From Lytechinus pictus (Eukaryota > Echinodermata > Echinoidea > Temnopleuroida > Toxopneustidae), in assembly GCF_037042905.1 (NCBI RefSeq), contig NC_087254.1, positions 21,291,103 through 21,355,102 on the forward strand: a stretch of 64,000 nucleotides of DNA, given 5' to 3'. Shown piece after piece: positions 54,515 to 64,000 of this stretch. Under the pieces are notes generated by a model. It was not told the origin of the DNA and searched no databases. It was given only the letters and a program-made list of their open reading frames with translations. Within the stretch, counting starts at the first letter, position 1. The number at the start of each line of letters is the position of its first letter. Made by a program: the position numbers and the translations under genes.

Positions 54515-55222
54515 AAGTTACTTGTTCATTTTGTGGTAATTTTTAAATGTATCCAATATTCTCTTTGAGCCCTTTAGATTTGGATGACCTTTTTGTAAAA
54601 ATAAAAGTTTTTGTTTTCAACTTCAAAAATATAACCCCCCCCCCAGAATTTTCAAAGACAGACAAGCCTAATGAAACTCACCAGGATCCCAGACAAAGGG
54701 AGCCTCTCAACAGCTTAGAATGGTGAGGGATGGTAGTGACATATTTGGGAGACCTGCTAGTAGTTTATAAGAGCTGAAATGCCTACTCTTGGTAAAAAAG
54801 AGTTATTGTCAATTGAGTTTCTCCTACAACTATCTATCTGAAGTTCTTGACATTTAATCAAGTAGTTGTGTTGTAAGGCTTAGGATCTGCCTTTTTAAAC
54901 TATGTGAAAATCTACATTTATTTAAGTCAACATTGAATGGGTTTCAGTTTGTCATATTTATGGTATTTAACCTATCTTCTCTGAGCTTGGTCTGACTGAT
55001 ATAATGATATATATTTTTAATAAGTTATTAATCTTCCCTATTATTTTAATAATGGGCACATTCTCTGAACATGGTCTGACAGACTGATGAAAATATATTT
55101 CTATACTGCATAGAACTAGGGATGTTAGCATCTTTTTAAGTTATACTTCAATCATCTGAACTGCTGTGTTACCTAAACCTGATGTATTTGGTAAATGTAT
55201 CATGCATATTACTATTCACATA

Positions 55223-55385
55223 TTAAAGATTAAGTCCAACCCAGCAAAATGTTGATTTGAAACTTTAAAATGTCATACCTTTCTTATTTTACATCCGATT
55301 TTGATGAATTTTTCAGTGTTATGCTTGTTGGATTTTTCTCTCTTTATTCAAATCAATTTTTTGTTGGGGTGGACTTGTCCTTTAA
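55223..55385. mobile_element. TTAA-flanked MITE, family A, internally deleted
   Basis: TTAA at 55223-55226 and 55382-55385 flank only 155 bp: AGATTAAGTCCAACCC at the left joins directly to the right arm (AAACTTTAAAATGTCATACC...GGGGTGGACTTGTCCT). Most of the left arm and centre is missing. Confidence 0.85.
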
Positions 55386-58300
55386 AGAGGATATGGTAGA
55401 TGCTTGTAAGAAATTCTATTAACTGAACATTAACATATACTATCATAGATATTTATAGAGTCCAACAAGTAAAATGGTGCTATGAACATTTGTAATATCT
55501 TGCTCAACATTTATATTAATGCAAAGAAATATGGTCTTCCAAGTTTTCATCAACAATGACAAAAACTTTTTTTTTACAAAATTGAATTTTAAAGAATGCT
55601 CCAATTGGTCAGCTAAGGATGTTTGTTAGATGTAAATGATTTTTGTATATCTATATATATGAAAGTCTTTTGTAGCTTTATTTTTATAGACAGATTATAC
55701 TTTAAAGATATATATATATATTTTGGGGGTTTTCGTTGAATATATTTTTTTTATTTTCTTTGATGGTGCTTTTAATAGTTTGAGGAAGGGAGAGTCTATA
55801 ATAATATCATCTTGGTCCTGATGAAAGCTGAAAAACCAGAGAAGCGTGTCCATGAAAGTTCAATGAAAAAAACACATCAAAGTTTTTGTAATAAAGTTAT
55901 TTTTATATTAAGTTATAGTAAGATATTTTGGACCGCTCTTTCATATATTGTGTTCTATAAATTTCATAAATGGCCATGTCTTAAGGCTTATGATGAACAG
56001 AGAAATATGTTTCATAAAGTTTTGTACATGAATGTGTCTGTTCAAAATACATGTATATATGAATAATTTCTTCTTAAAGTGCAGTATGTGTATTAACCAT
56101 TCACAGCATACATGTGAGAGCACCCAACAAATTGCATAATTTTAAACAAACAAAAAAAAGTCACTAACATTTCATCTGATGAATTTCTTATGAATGTTAA
56201 TATTTGTGTTTATTAAAGCAGATGATTTAAGGATAGACTTTTCCTTTAAAAACTGCTTTATTTCACATAGTTATGTGAATGTGTTTTTGTTTCAATTATT
56301 GCATGCTACATGTAATGTCAGTTTATATTGTTTGTGTGTGTTTGTATCCTTATAAAGGTCCATAGTCATCCATTTTATTTGATCCCTTGGTAAATTTAGT
56401 ATTTTCTAATTTCTCATTACAAGTATAACTATTCATAATTGTTCTTTACCACTTGCCAAAAGTATTCTTAAACAAGGGGTATTATATCCTTGTTGATGGT
56501 CTATTTCATTCTGTTTGCTGAATGTTTAAGTTTATTTTTCCCTGCGAGGCTTCTTGTTTCCTTGTTATTTACTTCCGATAGCATGCACTTGATTGCACCC
56601 AATTTCAACACAAAGTGCCCTTTTATATCACGAACAACAATACTGCAACCTGCTATTATCTTTATTAAGTTACATCTCAAGATTTCTCATTTTCAAAGTT
56701 TGAATTCATTGTCAAATTATGATGAATAATTATTATATGATAATTGTGTGAAAGATGTGATAAAAAATCTGATAGTTAAGAGTATAAAATATGATATTGG
56801 TGTCTCAATCACAAGAGTTGGGTCCCTGACAAGAATGAAGGTACTGTCTTTTTTCTTTTAGTATTATATCTCAAGCACAGGTTGAGCTGGAAATCAATTA
56901 TATTAATCTTTGTATTGTATAGCTTCCTGGCTGTATGATCACAATATTTGTAAAATAAGTATTCAGATGGCCTACATTTATAAATATTAAACTTTACCAA
57001 GATAGTTCACTATAAGTGTATATGATAATATGGTATATAATTCATATTTTTACAAAGAGCCAATGGATGCAAATGAATATAGTGCTCACTACTGTTTTGT
57101 AAGATTGAATGTCAGATTTTGAGCCTTTAACAAGGCTTTCAATCAAGTGAATAATTTGTTCGAATAAGAATGTAAAGTTGATAAAATGATTTAAAAATAG
57201 GGGACTATAATACTTATGCATGCTGATTGCCTGGAAAATGCTAATTTTCAGGGCTGCTCATGTTTTAGAAGTTAATTTGATCAATGTGATGTTACCCTAG
57301 TCGGTGATGTAGCTTTTCATTGGTGTGCTATATAGATCTCTACTTTTGCACACTTGATGTCACAAACATAGGGCTTAAACAAAATTAGCCTTATGTAATC
57401 AGCTTGTGAAATTCATTTACACTAAATCCACCCAGAGGTCGATGTATGCTCATTGATACAACTGGTGATGACAGATTTACACCCCAATAAGAGATTAAAT
57501 GCTTGATTTTAATTCATTTCATTATGTTTACTGTTCTTATGATTAACAGAATAGTTGTTTTAATATGTTGCTTTTTTGCTGTAAGATTTAAAATACTTTT
57601 TTTATATATATTCTTGGGTTTGGGTCTCTATCAAATGAAAGTAAACATTTTGAGAGAGCGTTACACTTGAGTGAGCACTGTCCATTTTTGTAAAACTCCC
57701 AGAAATCGCTTTGCGCAGAAATGAGGTGAAAACAAGTGCACCATGCAGTACATTTCTTTGGCATTTTAAGCAAAATGAAATAAAACAGATAAAATCAAAC
57801 ATTTTGTAACATCTTTGCCACCCAAATTAACACTTTAGCTGTAGGTAAGCATAACCTTTACCATTTTTGTGCCATCTGGATCTGAGGACATATAACTAAA
57901 TGTAAAAAAAAGTTATTTTCAAATATCTCCAGAATCCTTTCTCTAAGTTTTTATCATTTAATCCCTTGACTACTGAATTCTATTATTTCATAGGCTTTAT
58001 ACAGGGACCAGCTGGTTTTAGTAGGCAACAGGTTAAAGAGTGACCACATTTCATATTTCATTTAATACTAGTTTATCCACACTTTCCCCAAGCTTGGCAA
58101 TGATTGACAAAGTGAAAATCAAGCCTAAGCCATTTCATTTTAATCTCAGATCAGTGTAAAGCAGATATCATCACGAAGGCCTTGGTGTGTGCTGAGGGGA
58201 AGGGGCACAATGGTGCTCTATGAAGTGTGTAGAAGGGTAAAAGTTATCTTCAAATCAATCTTCCTAGCTAAATTCGGTGTGTTCTTTATGATTACATTTA

Positions 58301-60445
58301 CTTATAGCCATTTAACTATTTCTAAGTTCTGCGCGAATCATATTTTACGAACTTTTCAAAAGTAAGTGGTGCTCACTCAAGCAGAATTTTTTTGACAGTT
58401 ATGTCGTCATTTGCTTAAAGAAATAGTATAAATGTAAACATGGAAAATGCTTCAGGATATTACAATGTATAATCTTACAGGATTACAGTGTAATATATTA
58501 TATATATATATATATATGTATGTATATAGTTGATGACTGGGGTTTAGCAACATTCTTCTGAATTTGATAACTAATAAATGCTATATAAAAGTAAAAGAAA
58601 ATTATTCATGTTTTTAAAAGTATATTTGAGCTGATGTATTCTGATAAATTCCATAGATATTTTCCTAAGAAAATATGTTTTTGCATTTGGAATTCTTAAA
58701 GAGACACATACAAATTACAAATGTTATCTCCCAAACTTTTCCCTCACCCGTTCCCACTACAGTAAGAGGACTGCATTGTCACTCACTCATGCTTATTGTG
58801 TATTAAGTCAATGTGTTAACCTAGCTAACATTTGGATAGTTAACATCCATAATAGAGTTGATATTTGACCCTCCATAGATTGATTTCTTATATATATTTT
58901 GGGATATGTCTTAGGGTATTTTGGGGGATAGATATATACCGATGAACTTGCAAAATTGCTCATCGCTATTATTATCCTGTCTTCTGAAAGTAAATGTAAT
59001 AGGGTTTTGGGGTGAGGAAGTGACGTGGGATAGAAGTGGAGACCCGAAATTTTTAGAGAGGCTTTACAAGAGCAGAGGTTTATGAATATTTTGCATGATT
59101 TCTATTGCTTGGTGAATACATTGAGAACAAAAAAACATTATATTTTGTAAAGCACTAAACTCACTTTTTAATGGTTTGATTCTATTGTTGAATAGTATTG
59201 ATATGAATAAACATTTAACTCATTAAAAACTTGGGGCTTAATGAAACAATGCATTGACCAACAATGGAATTTTCTCAATCTCCTGCTAAATTTCGTAATT
59301 TACTAATTAAATCTGCGCAAGATATTGTTTCAACCTACTTTTTAAAATGTTATGAATTTTGGCCTGATAATACTACATCTGAGGACTATTATTTGACATA
59401 TGAATGGCGATCAGAAGAACTTTTCTTTGTTCACATACACTGCTCCCCTTGAAACATACACTCAACAGTAATGTTGTATAAATATGTGAACTCTTAAGAT
59501 TTCTAAGAATTATTGTTAAATATTCAGGCCTGTTTATTGCTAAAGCTTTGAGGTGGTAACTTTGATATGTACCTTTTCGCTATTTAAAAAAAATATATTT
59601 GTATGACCTTTTCGCTATTTCTTAGGTCCTTTTCTCTCTTTCTCTCCCTCTCCTTCCCACTTTGTTCACTCTTTATCTCCTGTCCTATTTTCTTTCTTTT
59701 GTTTCTTATTTTTCCTTGTCTTCTTCCTTTCTACCTTTCCTTACCCTCTTTCTTTATTCGTTCTTTTCTCCTTATTTTCTTCTTTCTTTCTTTTTTGTTT
59801 CTTCTTCTACTTTATAATATTAACTGAATATTATTTGTATTTCTATAAACATGTTTTAGGACATAGAGTATGTTTTTACTTATTGTAATGATTAATTTTC
59901 TGTTCATATCTTCATATTTGTAAGTGTCGTAAAGATGTGTTGAAAGCACCTTTGTAATGATAGCATGATTTAATGCTTGATTAAAATAGATAAACAACAT
60001 CACCAGCCTATTAATTTCCAAGATTTAATTGACAAGATGTGATGTTAATGATGAACGTCTGATAATGATCTGGAAAGTTTGTGATGATTAAAGATAAAAG
60101 TCTGCCCAAAATAAGTGCTTATTTTTGATCTAGCAATAAAATATTAGTAAAATTGGATTCATTGATATGAAAGAATGATTATAATTTTTTTGCTATAAAT
60201 GTATTTAATAAAATGATTAATGAGGCTGTTTGCATACAAAAGGAGAACTGATGAATGGGGCTCAGGTTTTGTGTTTATCATTGTCTGATATTTCAATTAT
60301 GTTGGTCTATTTCATAATGACTGTAATTTCTTGCATTAAAATAAGTTTCTGTTATGACACACTTCATCAGTAGTACGTCAAACCATTTTTAAATATTTTT
60401 TTTAATAAAACAAATGTAATATCATACAGCTCACGGTAACTGACT
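55386..60445. other. intergenic, no gene seen
   Basis: 5 kb of AT-rich sequence with (TA)n tracts near 55708-55722 and 58498-58516 and a TTTC/TTCT-rich tract at 59625-59812. Short frames (55812-56066, 56490-56729, 57588-57802, 59264-59452) have no domain, and several overlap on opposite strands. Confidence 0.55.
59625..59815 (+). repeat. polypyrimidine (TTTC/TTCT) tract
   Basis: Almost pure C/T for 190 bases. It yields a Phe/Leu/Ser-rich pseudo-protein (LFLSLSFPL) that is not a gene. Confidence 0.85.
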
Positions 60446-61033
60446 TTAAAGGTCAAGTCCACCCTAGAAATATGTTGATTTCAATAAATAGAGAAAAATC
60501 AAACAAACATAATGCTGAAAATTTCATCAAAATCGGATGTAAAATGAGAAAGTTATGACATTTTAAAGTTTCGCTTATTTAAAAAAAAAAAATTATATGC
60601 ACATCTCAGTGACATGCAAATAACAGGGTCAATGATGTCCCTCACTATTTCTTTTGGTGTTTTTAATGTTTGAATTATACAATATTTTATTTTTTACAGA
60701 ATTGACGATAAGGACCAACTTGACTGAAGCATAAAATGTTAAAACAATGCAAATTCCACATGTTCAGAGAGGAATTAATCTTTGTTTCACTTGACAATGA
60801 GGATAAAATTAAGAATATTTCATACGATGAAATACAAAAGAAATATTCAGTGCATTACGTCATTAGTCTCCTCATTTGCATACAGACCAGGATGTGCATA
60901 TAACTGTTTTGTGAAATTAAGCCAAACTTTTTTGTTTTACATCCGATTTTGATGAAATTCTTAGTGTTATGCTTGTCTGATTTTTCTATTTTTATTCAAA
61001 TCAACTTCTTGTTGGGGTGGACTTGTCCTTTAG
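60446..61033. mobile_element. TTAA-flanked MITE, family A copy 4
   Basis: TTAA at 60446-60449; the right flank has decayed to TTAG (61030-61033). Ends are AGGTCAAGTCCACCCT and (inverted) AGGACAAGTCCACCCC. The AATGAGAAAGTTATGAC module is about 97 nt inside. Full length, about 580 bp. Confidence 0.86.
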
Positions 61034-61507
61034 AGACGGACTGATGGTTAAGACAATTCAAGGTCAACTATATACAATGCATGAAATTACCTTTTTCCTT
61101 CCCAGTGTAATATCAGATATCATGAATCATCAAAAACTAGCAAGAGAATTTATATTTAATAACGACATTGTCACAAAGTTGAAACTTGAAATTCACAACT
61201 CTGTTATTTTATTATAGATATGCAGCTTTTATTGAAACCAACTTGACGTTCAGGTTGACTTCCCCTTTATCCAGCTGCCATGAGAATTAGATATCATCTG
61301 GGGCTTATCCATGCACGCAGCTAGTCTGCAAGCACAGACTCGTATTTGACTCTCAACCAATACCACGTCTAGAATGAAGACTTCACACCAAAGGCTCTGT
61401 AGAGCCAGTCACAGTACATAGTGAATCTAGTCTCACTACTTCAGGGCTTACATTATGCTCTATTAGGGTCTGTGCCTGCAGACTAACACCCAGCCTTATG
61501 AGGTTCC

Positions 61508-62190
61508 ATGACAATTTTGCTCGAGCAACAATTGCTCCAATGGAAAATCTGCACATTAAGGGGCTCACAGGCCTAATTCATTTCCCATAGACTCGTGTGT
61601 TAAAGTGGCACTTAAAAAGAATTCATAAAAAATAAGGAGGAAATTCGAGGGTTGAATGTTTTCTACCAGTGGATAGGATAAATGTCTGACATTCCATATC
61701 TGACCACAAAAGGGTACCTCGACCGGTTCATTTTAAAAATAAATCAGCATTTACGAAGACTACACCTGACGGGACCAAATTCATCACTTCAGAGAGTAAA
61801 ATGACCCTAATTCTTCCGCCAGTAAAAATATAGTTCCATAGTGGTGAAATATCTTTCCAATTTGGAAAAAGTAAGTTCAGTAGGTACCCTCCCTAGAATC
61901 AGTGTTAGGTTGTCAGTCATATTCATTCATTTTTGTCAATCAGCAATATCAAATTTAAAAATTGAGCAATGGGTTGGCTCAAATGAATATCTTTTGCCTG
62001 CCAGTTGTAATTAGGCCCGTGCGACCTAAGCCAAACATAAAACCCAACTACAAAACTTGTTAAACCTAGTCCTTATCTTTACATTATTCTGAACCAAAAA
62101 CCCTATTACAATTCTAACTCTAACCTTATGCCCTCTAAGATATTAAGACCGTAGCAATTGTGGCAGGAGAAAATGTAGTGTCGCCCCTTG
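61508..62190. repeat. third copy of the 'TTTGCTCCGGCGACAA' repeat, also split
   Basis: The left half ATTTTGCTCGAGCAACAATTGCTCCAATGG...CACATTAA ends at 61559. A degraded right half (ACCCTATTACAATTCTAACTCTAACC...GTAGCAATTGTGGCAGGAGAAAATGTAGTGTCGCC) resumes after about 62030. Confidence 0.55.
61556..62029. mobile_element. TTAA element, family F, nested
   Basis: TTAA at 61556-61559, then GGGGCTCACAGGCCTAATT. The right end AATTAGGCCCGTGCGACC at about 62009-62026 is its mirror, followed by TAAG where TTAA would be expected. The interior is about 470 bp and non-coding. Confidence 0.6.
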
Positions 62191-62925
62191 GGACAAAGAA
62201 ATCGTACAAGATGTATCAGAAACATGGGAAGCTAAAAACTTGTTATAATGACCACTTTGCAATATACGTTTAAAGCCACTGAAGCCATTCAGTTTGATTT
62301 GTTGATAGTAGACTTGTAGTAATTGCCCATTTGTTCCAAGAGATGTAGAAGGGGGGGGGGGTAGAAGGCTCATTCCACAAAGTAAACATGCGCTCTCATA
62401 TTGTGGTGCATAGCACGTACACATTAATATACAGTTCCTTGGACCCCGGGCAGTTTTTCACTCTGCTCGATAGATCTTAATCCCCCAGACCCCGTATTTG
62501 ACACCGGCCCTGTAGCATGTGTAGTCTAATCAGCTCCTTAGACCCCCATTTCGAGGTATCGTGGGGCAAAACCTGTAAAATATGATTCGAGTGCTCCCTG
62601 ACTAAATCAAAAGAAAAGACGGGGGGGGGGGACAATGAAAAAAAAAACAGTAAAAATTTGTCGTGTAACCCCGAAATACACGAGTTATTGAAATTCCTAT
62701 CGAACTAAAGTACCATGACACCGCACCTAGTCATTCTAATGTTAATCGTTGTGTAATACTCTTTTTTTATATTGTTTCTTCTGTTTATCAAGTTCATTGA
62801 TCATTGTGCTATATTCATGTGTATGGAAATAGGATAAATTATTAAGAAATTGAATCTGAACATTCTGCATTTTGATATTCAAGGTTAAGTACTCTGAAGG
62901 AAAGCTGACAATGTCGTAAAATTGT

Positions 62926-62927
<2 letters not shown>
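62191..62927. other. intergenic, no gene seen
   Basis: G-runs near 62351 and 62622. GACCCC-rich motifs near 62440-62550 suggest an unclassified old repeat. No coding sequence supported. Confidence 0.45.

Positions 62928-62968
<41 letters not shown>
62928..62968. repeat. (TA)n microsatellite
   Basis: About 20 TA repeats. They form the IYIYIY start of the open frame that enters the Penelope fragment, so that part is not protein-coding in origin. Confidence 0.95.
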
Positions 62969-62969
<1 letters not shown>

Positions 62970-62971
62970 TT

Positions 62972-63687
62972 CGGGAATTCTATCCTTGTATAGAGTGCTC
63001 GATGTCCTTCACAGGAAGAGCTTTGAATAACGTATCAACCAATATATATCAGAATGTATCAACCAATATCGGCTGCATCTTCTTAAAGCTGGTCGACAAA
63101 CACTTCCCAAAGAAATCCAAACTCAATCGCATCTTCAATAGAAACACGCTCAAAGTGAGTTACAGCTGCATGCCGAACGTCGCCAGCATCATCAAAACTC
63201 ACAACAAGCAAGCCCTGAAGGTAGACATAAGTCAAACAGCAAAACGTGCAACTGCCGGAAAAAAAGACCTCTGCCCTCTCCAAGGGAATTGCTTGGCTAC
63301 CAACGTCATCTACAACGCGGAAGTAACAACCCCAGACAAGAGGATGACCTACATTGGCCTCACGGAGCCCCCCTTCAAGTCCAGATACTATAACCACCTC
63401 CAATCCTTCCGACACGAACGGTACCAGAACAGCACGGAACTGTCGAAGTTTATATGGGACCTGAAACGATGCGACACTCCGTATACCATCAAGTGGTCCA
63501 TCGCCAGCCATGCGCAAGCATACTCCAACGAGACAAAGAGATGTGACCTGTGCCTCACCGAAAAACCTCTCATTATGAACGCTGATAATATAAGCAGTCA
63601 CTGCTGAACAAACGCCCAGAACTCGTTTCGAAATGCCGCCACCAAAACAAGGTCAAGTTATGCAATTTCAAAGACAATCTTCCGTAA
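62972..63687 (+). pseudogene. Penelope-like element fragment: end of RT and GIY-YIG endonuclease, frameshifted
   Basis: FLKLVDKHFPKKSKLNRIFN and VSYSCMPNVASIIKTHNK match the conserved end of the RT domain and linker; KKDLCPLQGNCLATNVIYNA, TYIGLTEPPFKSRYYNHLQS, FRHERYQNSTELSKFIWDLK and ETKRCDLCLTEKPLIMNAD match the GIY-YIG endonuclease. The frame breaks near 63583-63592. The next frame continues with SLLNKRPELVSKCRHQNKVK and ends at TAA 63685-63687, so one base was lost or gained. At 63029-63076 a 24-bp tandem duplication repeats NVSTNIYQ. The 5' part including the RT catalytic core is absent. The sequence is of a different Penelope lineage from the fragment at 23551. Confidence 0.82.
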
Positions 63688-64000
63688 TCACCATGCACGC
63701 ACATCGTATAATGCAGTGACATCACCAATACTAGTGATGCAGCCTTTATAGGCATAATTTTCATTTTCACTTTCATTATTATCAATTCTATGGCATCTCA
63801 TCTTATCGATTAATCGATCAACCACCCATCGCGGAGTATCGATTATTTGAAAAACATTTGAAAAACATTCAAATTATAAAAACCTCAGCGCGCACTGGTT
63901 ACCTAGTTTCCTGCGCCCAGTATGTGCGTGTTTGGTGTAACGCGCTTCGCGCGATCGCGACATGCATTGTTCAATGTACATGGTATTGAAAAGTTTTATC
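63688..64000. other. window end, no gene seen
   Basis: It may be 3' UTR of the Penelope copy followed by unknown sequence. ATCGATTAATCGAT lies near 63806-63819, and GCGCGCACTGG / CGCGCTTCGCGCGATCGCG near 63888-63959 is GC-rich. Confidence 0.4.

Noticed and set aside
59603..59827. 74-aa hydrophobic frame
   Set aside because: Translation of a TTTC/TTCT pyrimidine tract.
63083..63601. 172-aa minus-strand frame
   Set aside because: Antisense shadow of the Penelope-like fragment; the plus frame has the homology.

Overview
The window is animal genomic DNA: AT-rich, with intron-split genes (GT-AG introns of about 0.35-7 kb) buried in short inverted-repeat transposons. The overall look (TTAA-flanked MITEs, tRNA-derived SINEs, a Pogo-type transposase, Penelope-like GIY-YIG fragments, and a xylosyltransferase close to vertebrate XYLT1/2) suggests an echinoderm, most likely a sea urchin. 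That is a judgement from sequence character and not a database match.

Layout. 1-990: no gene seen. 990-3053 (minus): uninterrupted 687-aa Pogo/Tigger-type transposase with a C-terminal Cys-rich finger and substituted catalytic residues. 3.2-11.9 kb: dense transposon cluster: two TTAA MITEs, several inverted-repeat elements, a 1.4-kb element with a perfect 8-bp target duplication and an internal higher-order tandem array, and a nested element with four perfect AGGTCAAAGGTCA sites. 12071-26495 (plus): last seven coding exons (616 aa) of a peptide-O-xylosyltransferase, which starts glycosaminoglycan chains on proteoglycans; the N-terminal exons were not found. Its introns hold more MITEs, a SINE, and a TTAA element interrupted by an 825-bp cassette with perfect 61-bp inverted ends around a GIY-YIG endonuclease ORF. 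26.5-39.9 kb: intergenic, with MITEs, a SINE, a non-LTR retrotransposon tail and a CpG-richer candidate promoter near 36.5-36.95 kb. 39894-54176 (plus): eight-exon gene for a predicted 606-aa adaptor with PH domain, IRS/DOK-type PTB domain, a Pro/Ser-rich linker with three YxN motifs and a PxxPxR motif, and a C-terminal death domain. 54.2-62.9 kb: intergenic, with more MITEs. 62.97-63.69 kb: a frameshifted fragment of a second Penelope-like element.

The two host genes have no evident shared pathway. The most noteworthy items are the PH-PTB-death adaptor, which would join receptor-tyrosine-kinase docking to death-domain signalling, and the TTAA element families. These differ at their tips but keep a common AGAAAGTTAT-like module about 97 nt inside the end, as if mobilised by one transposase source that is not in the window.
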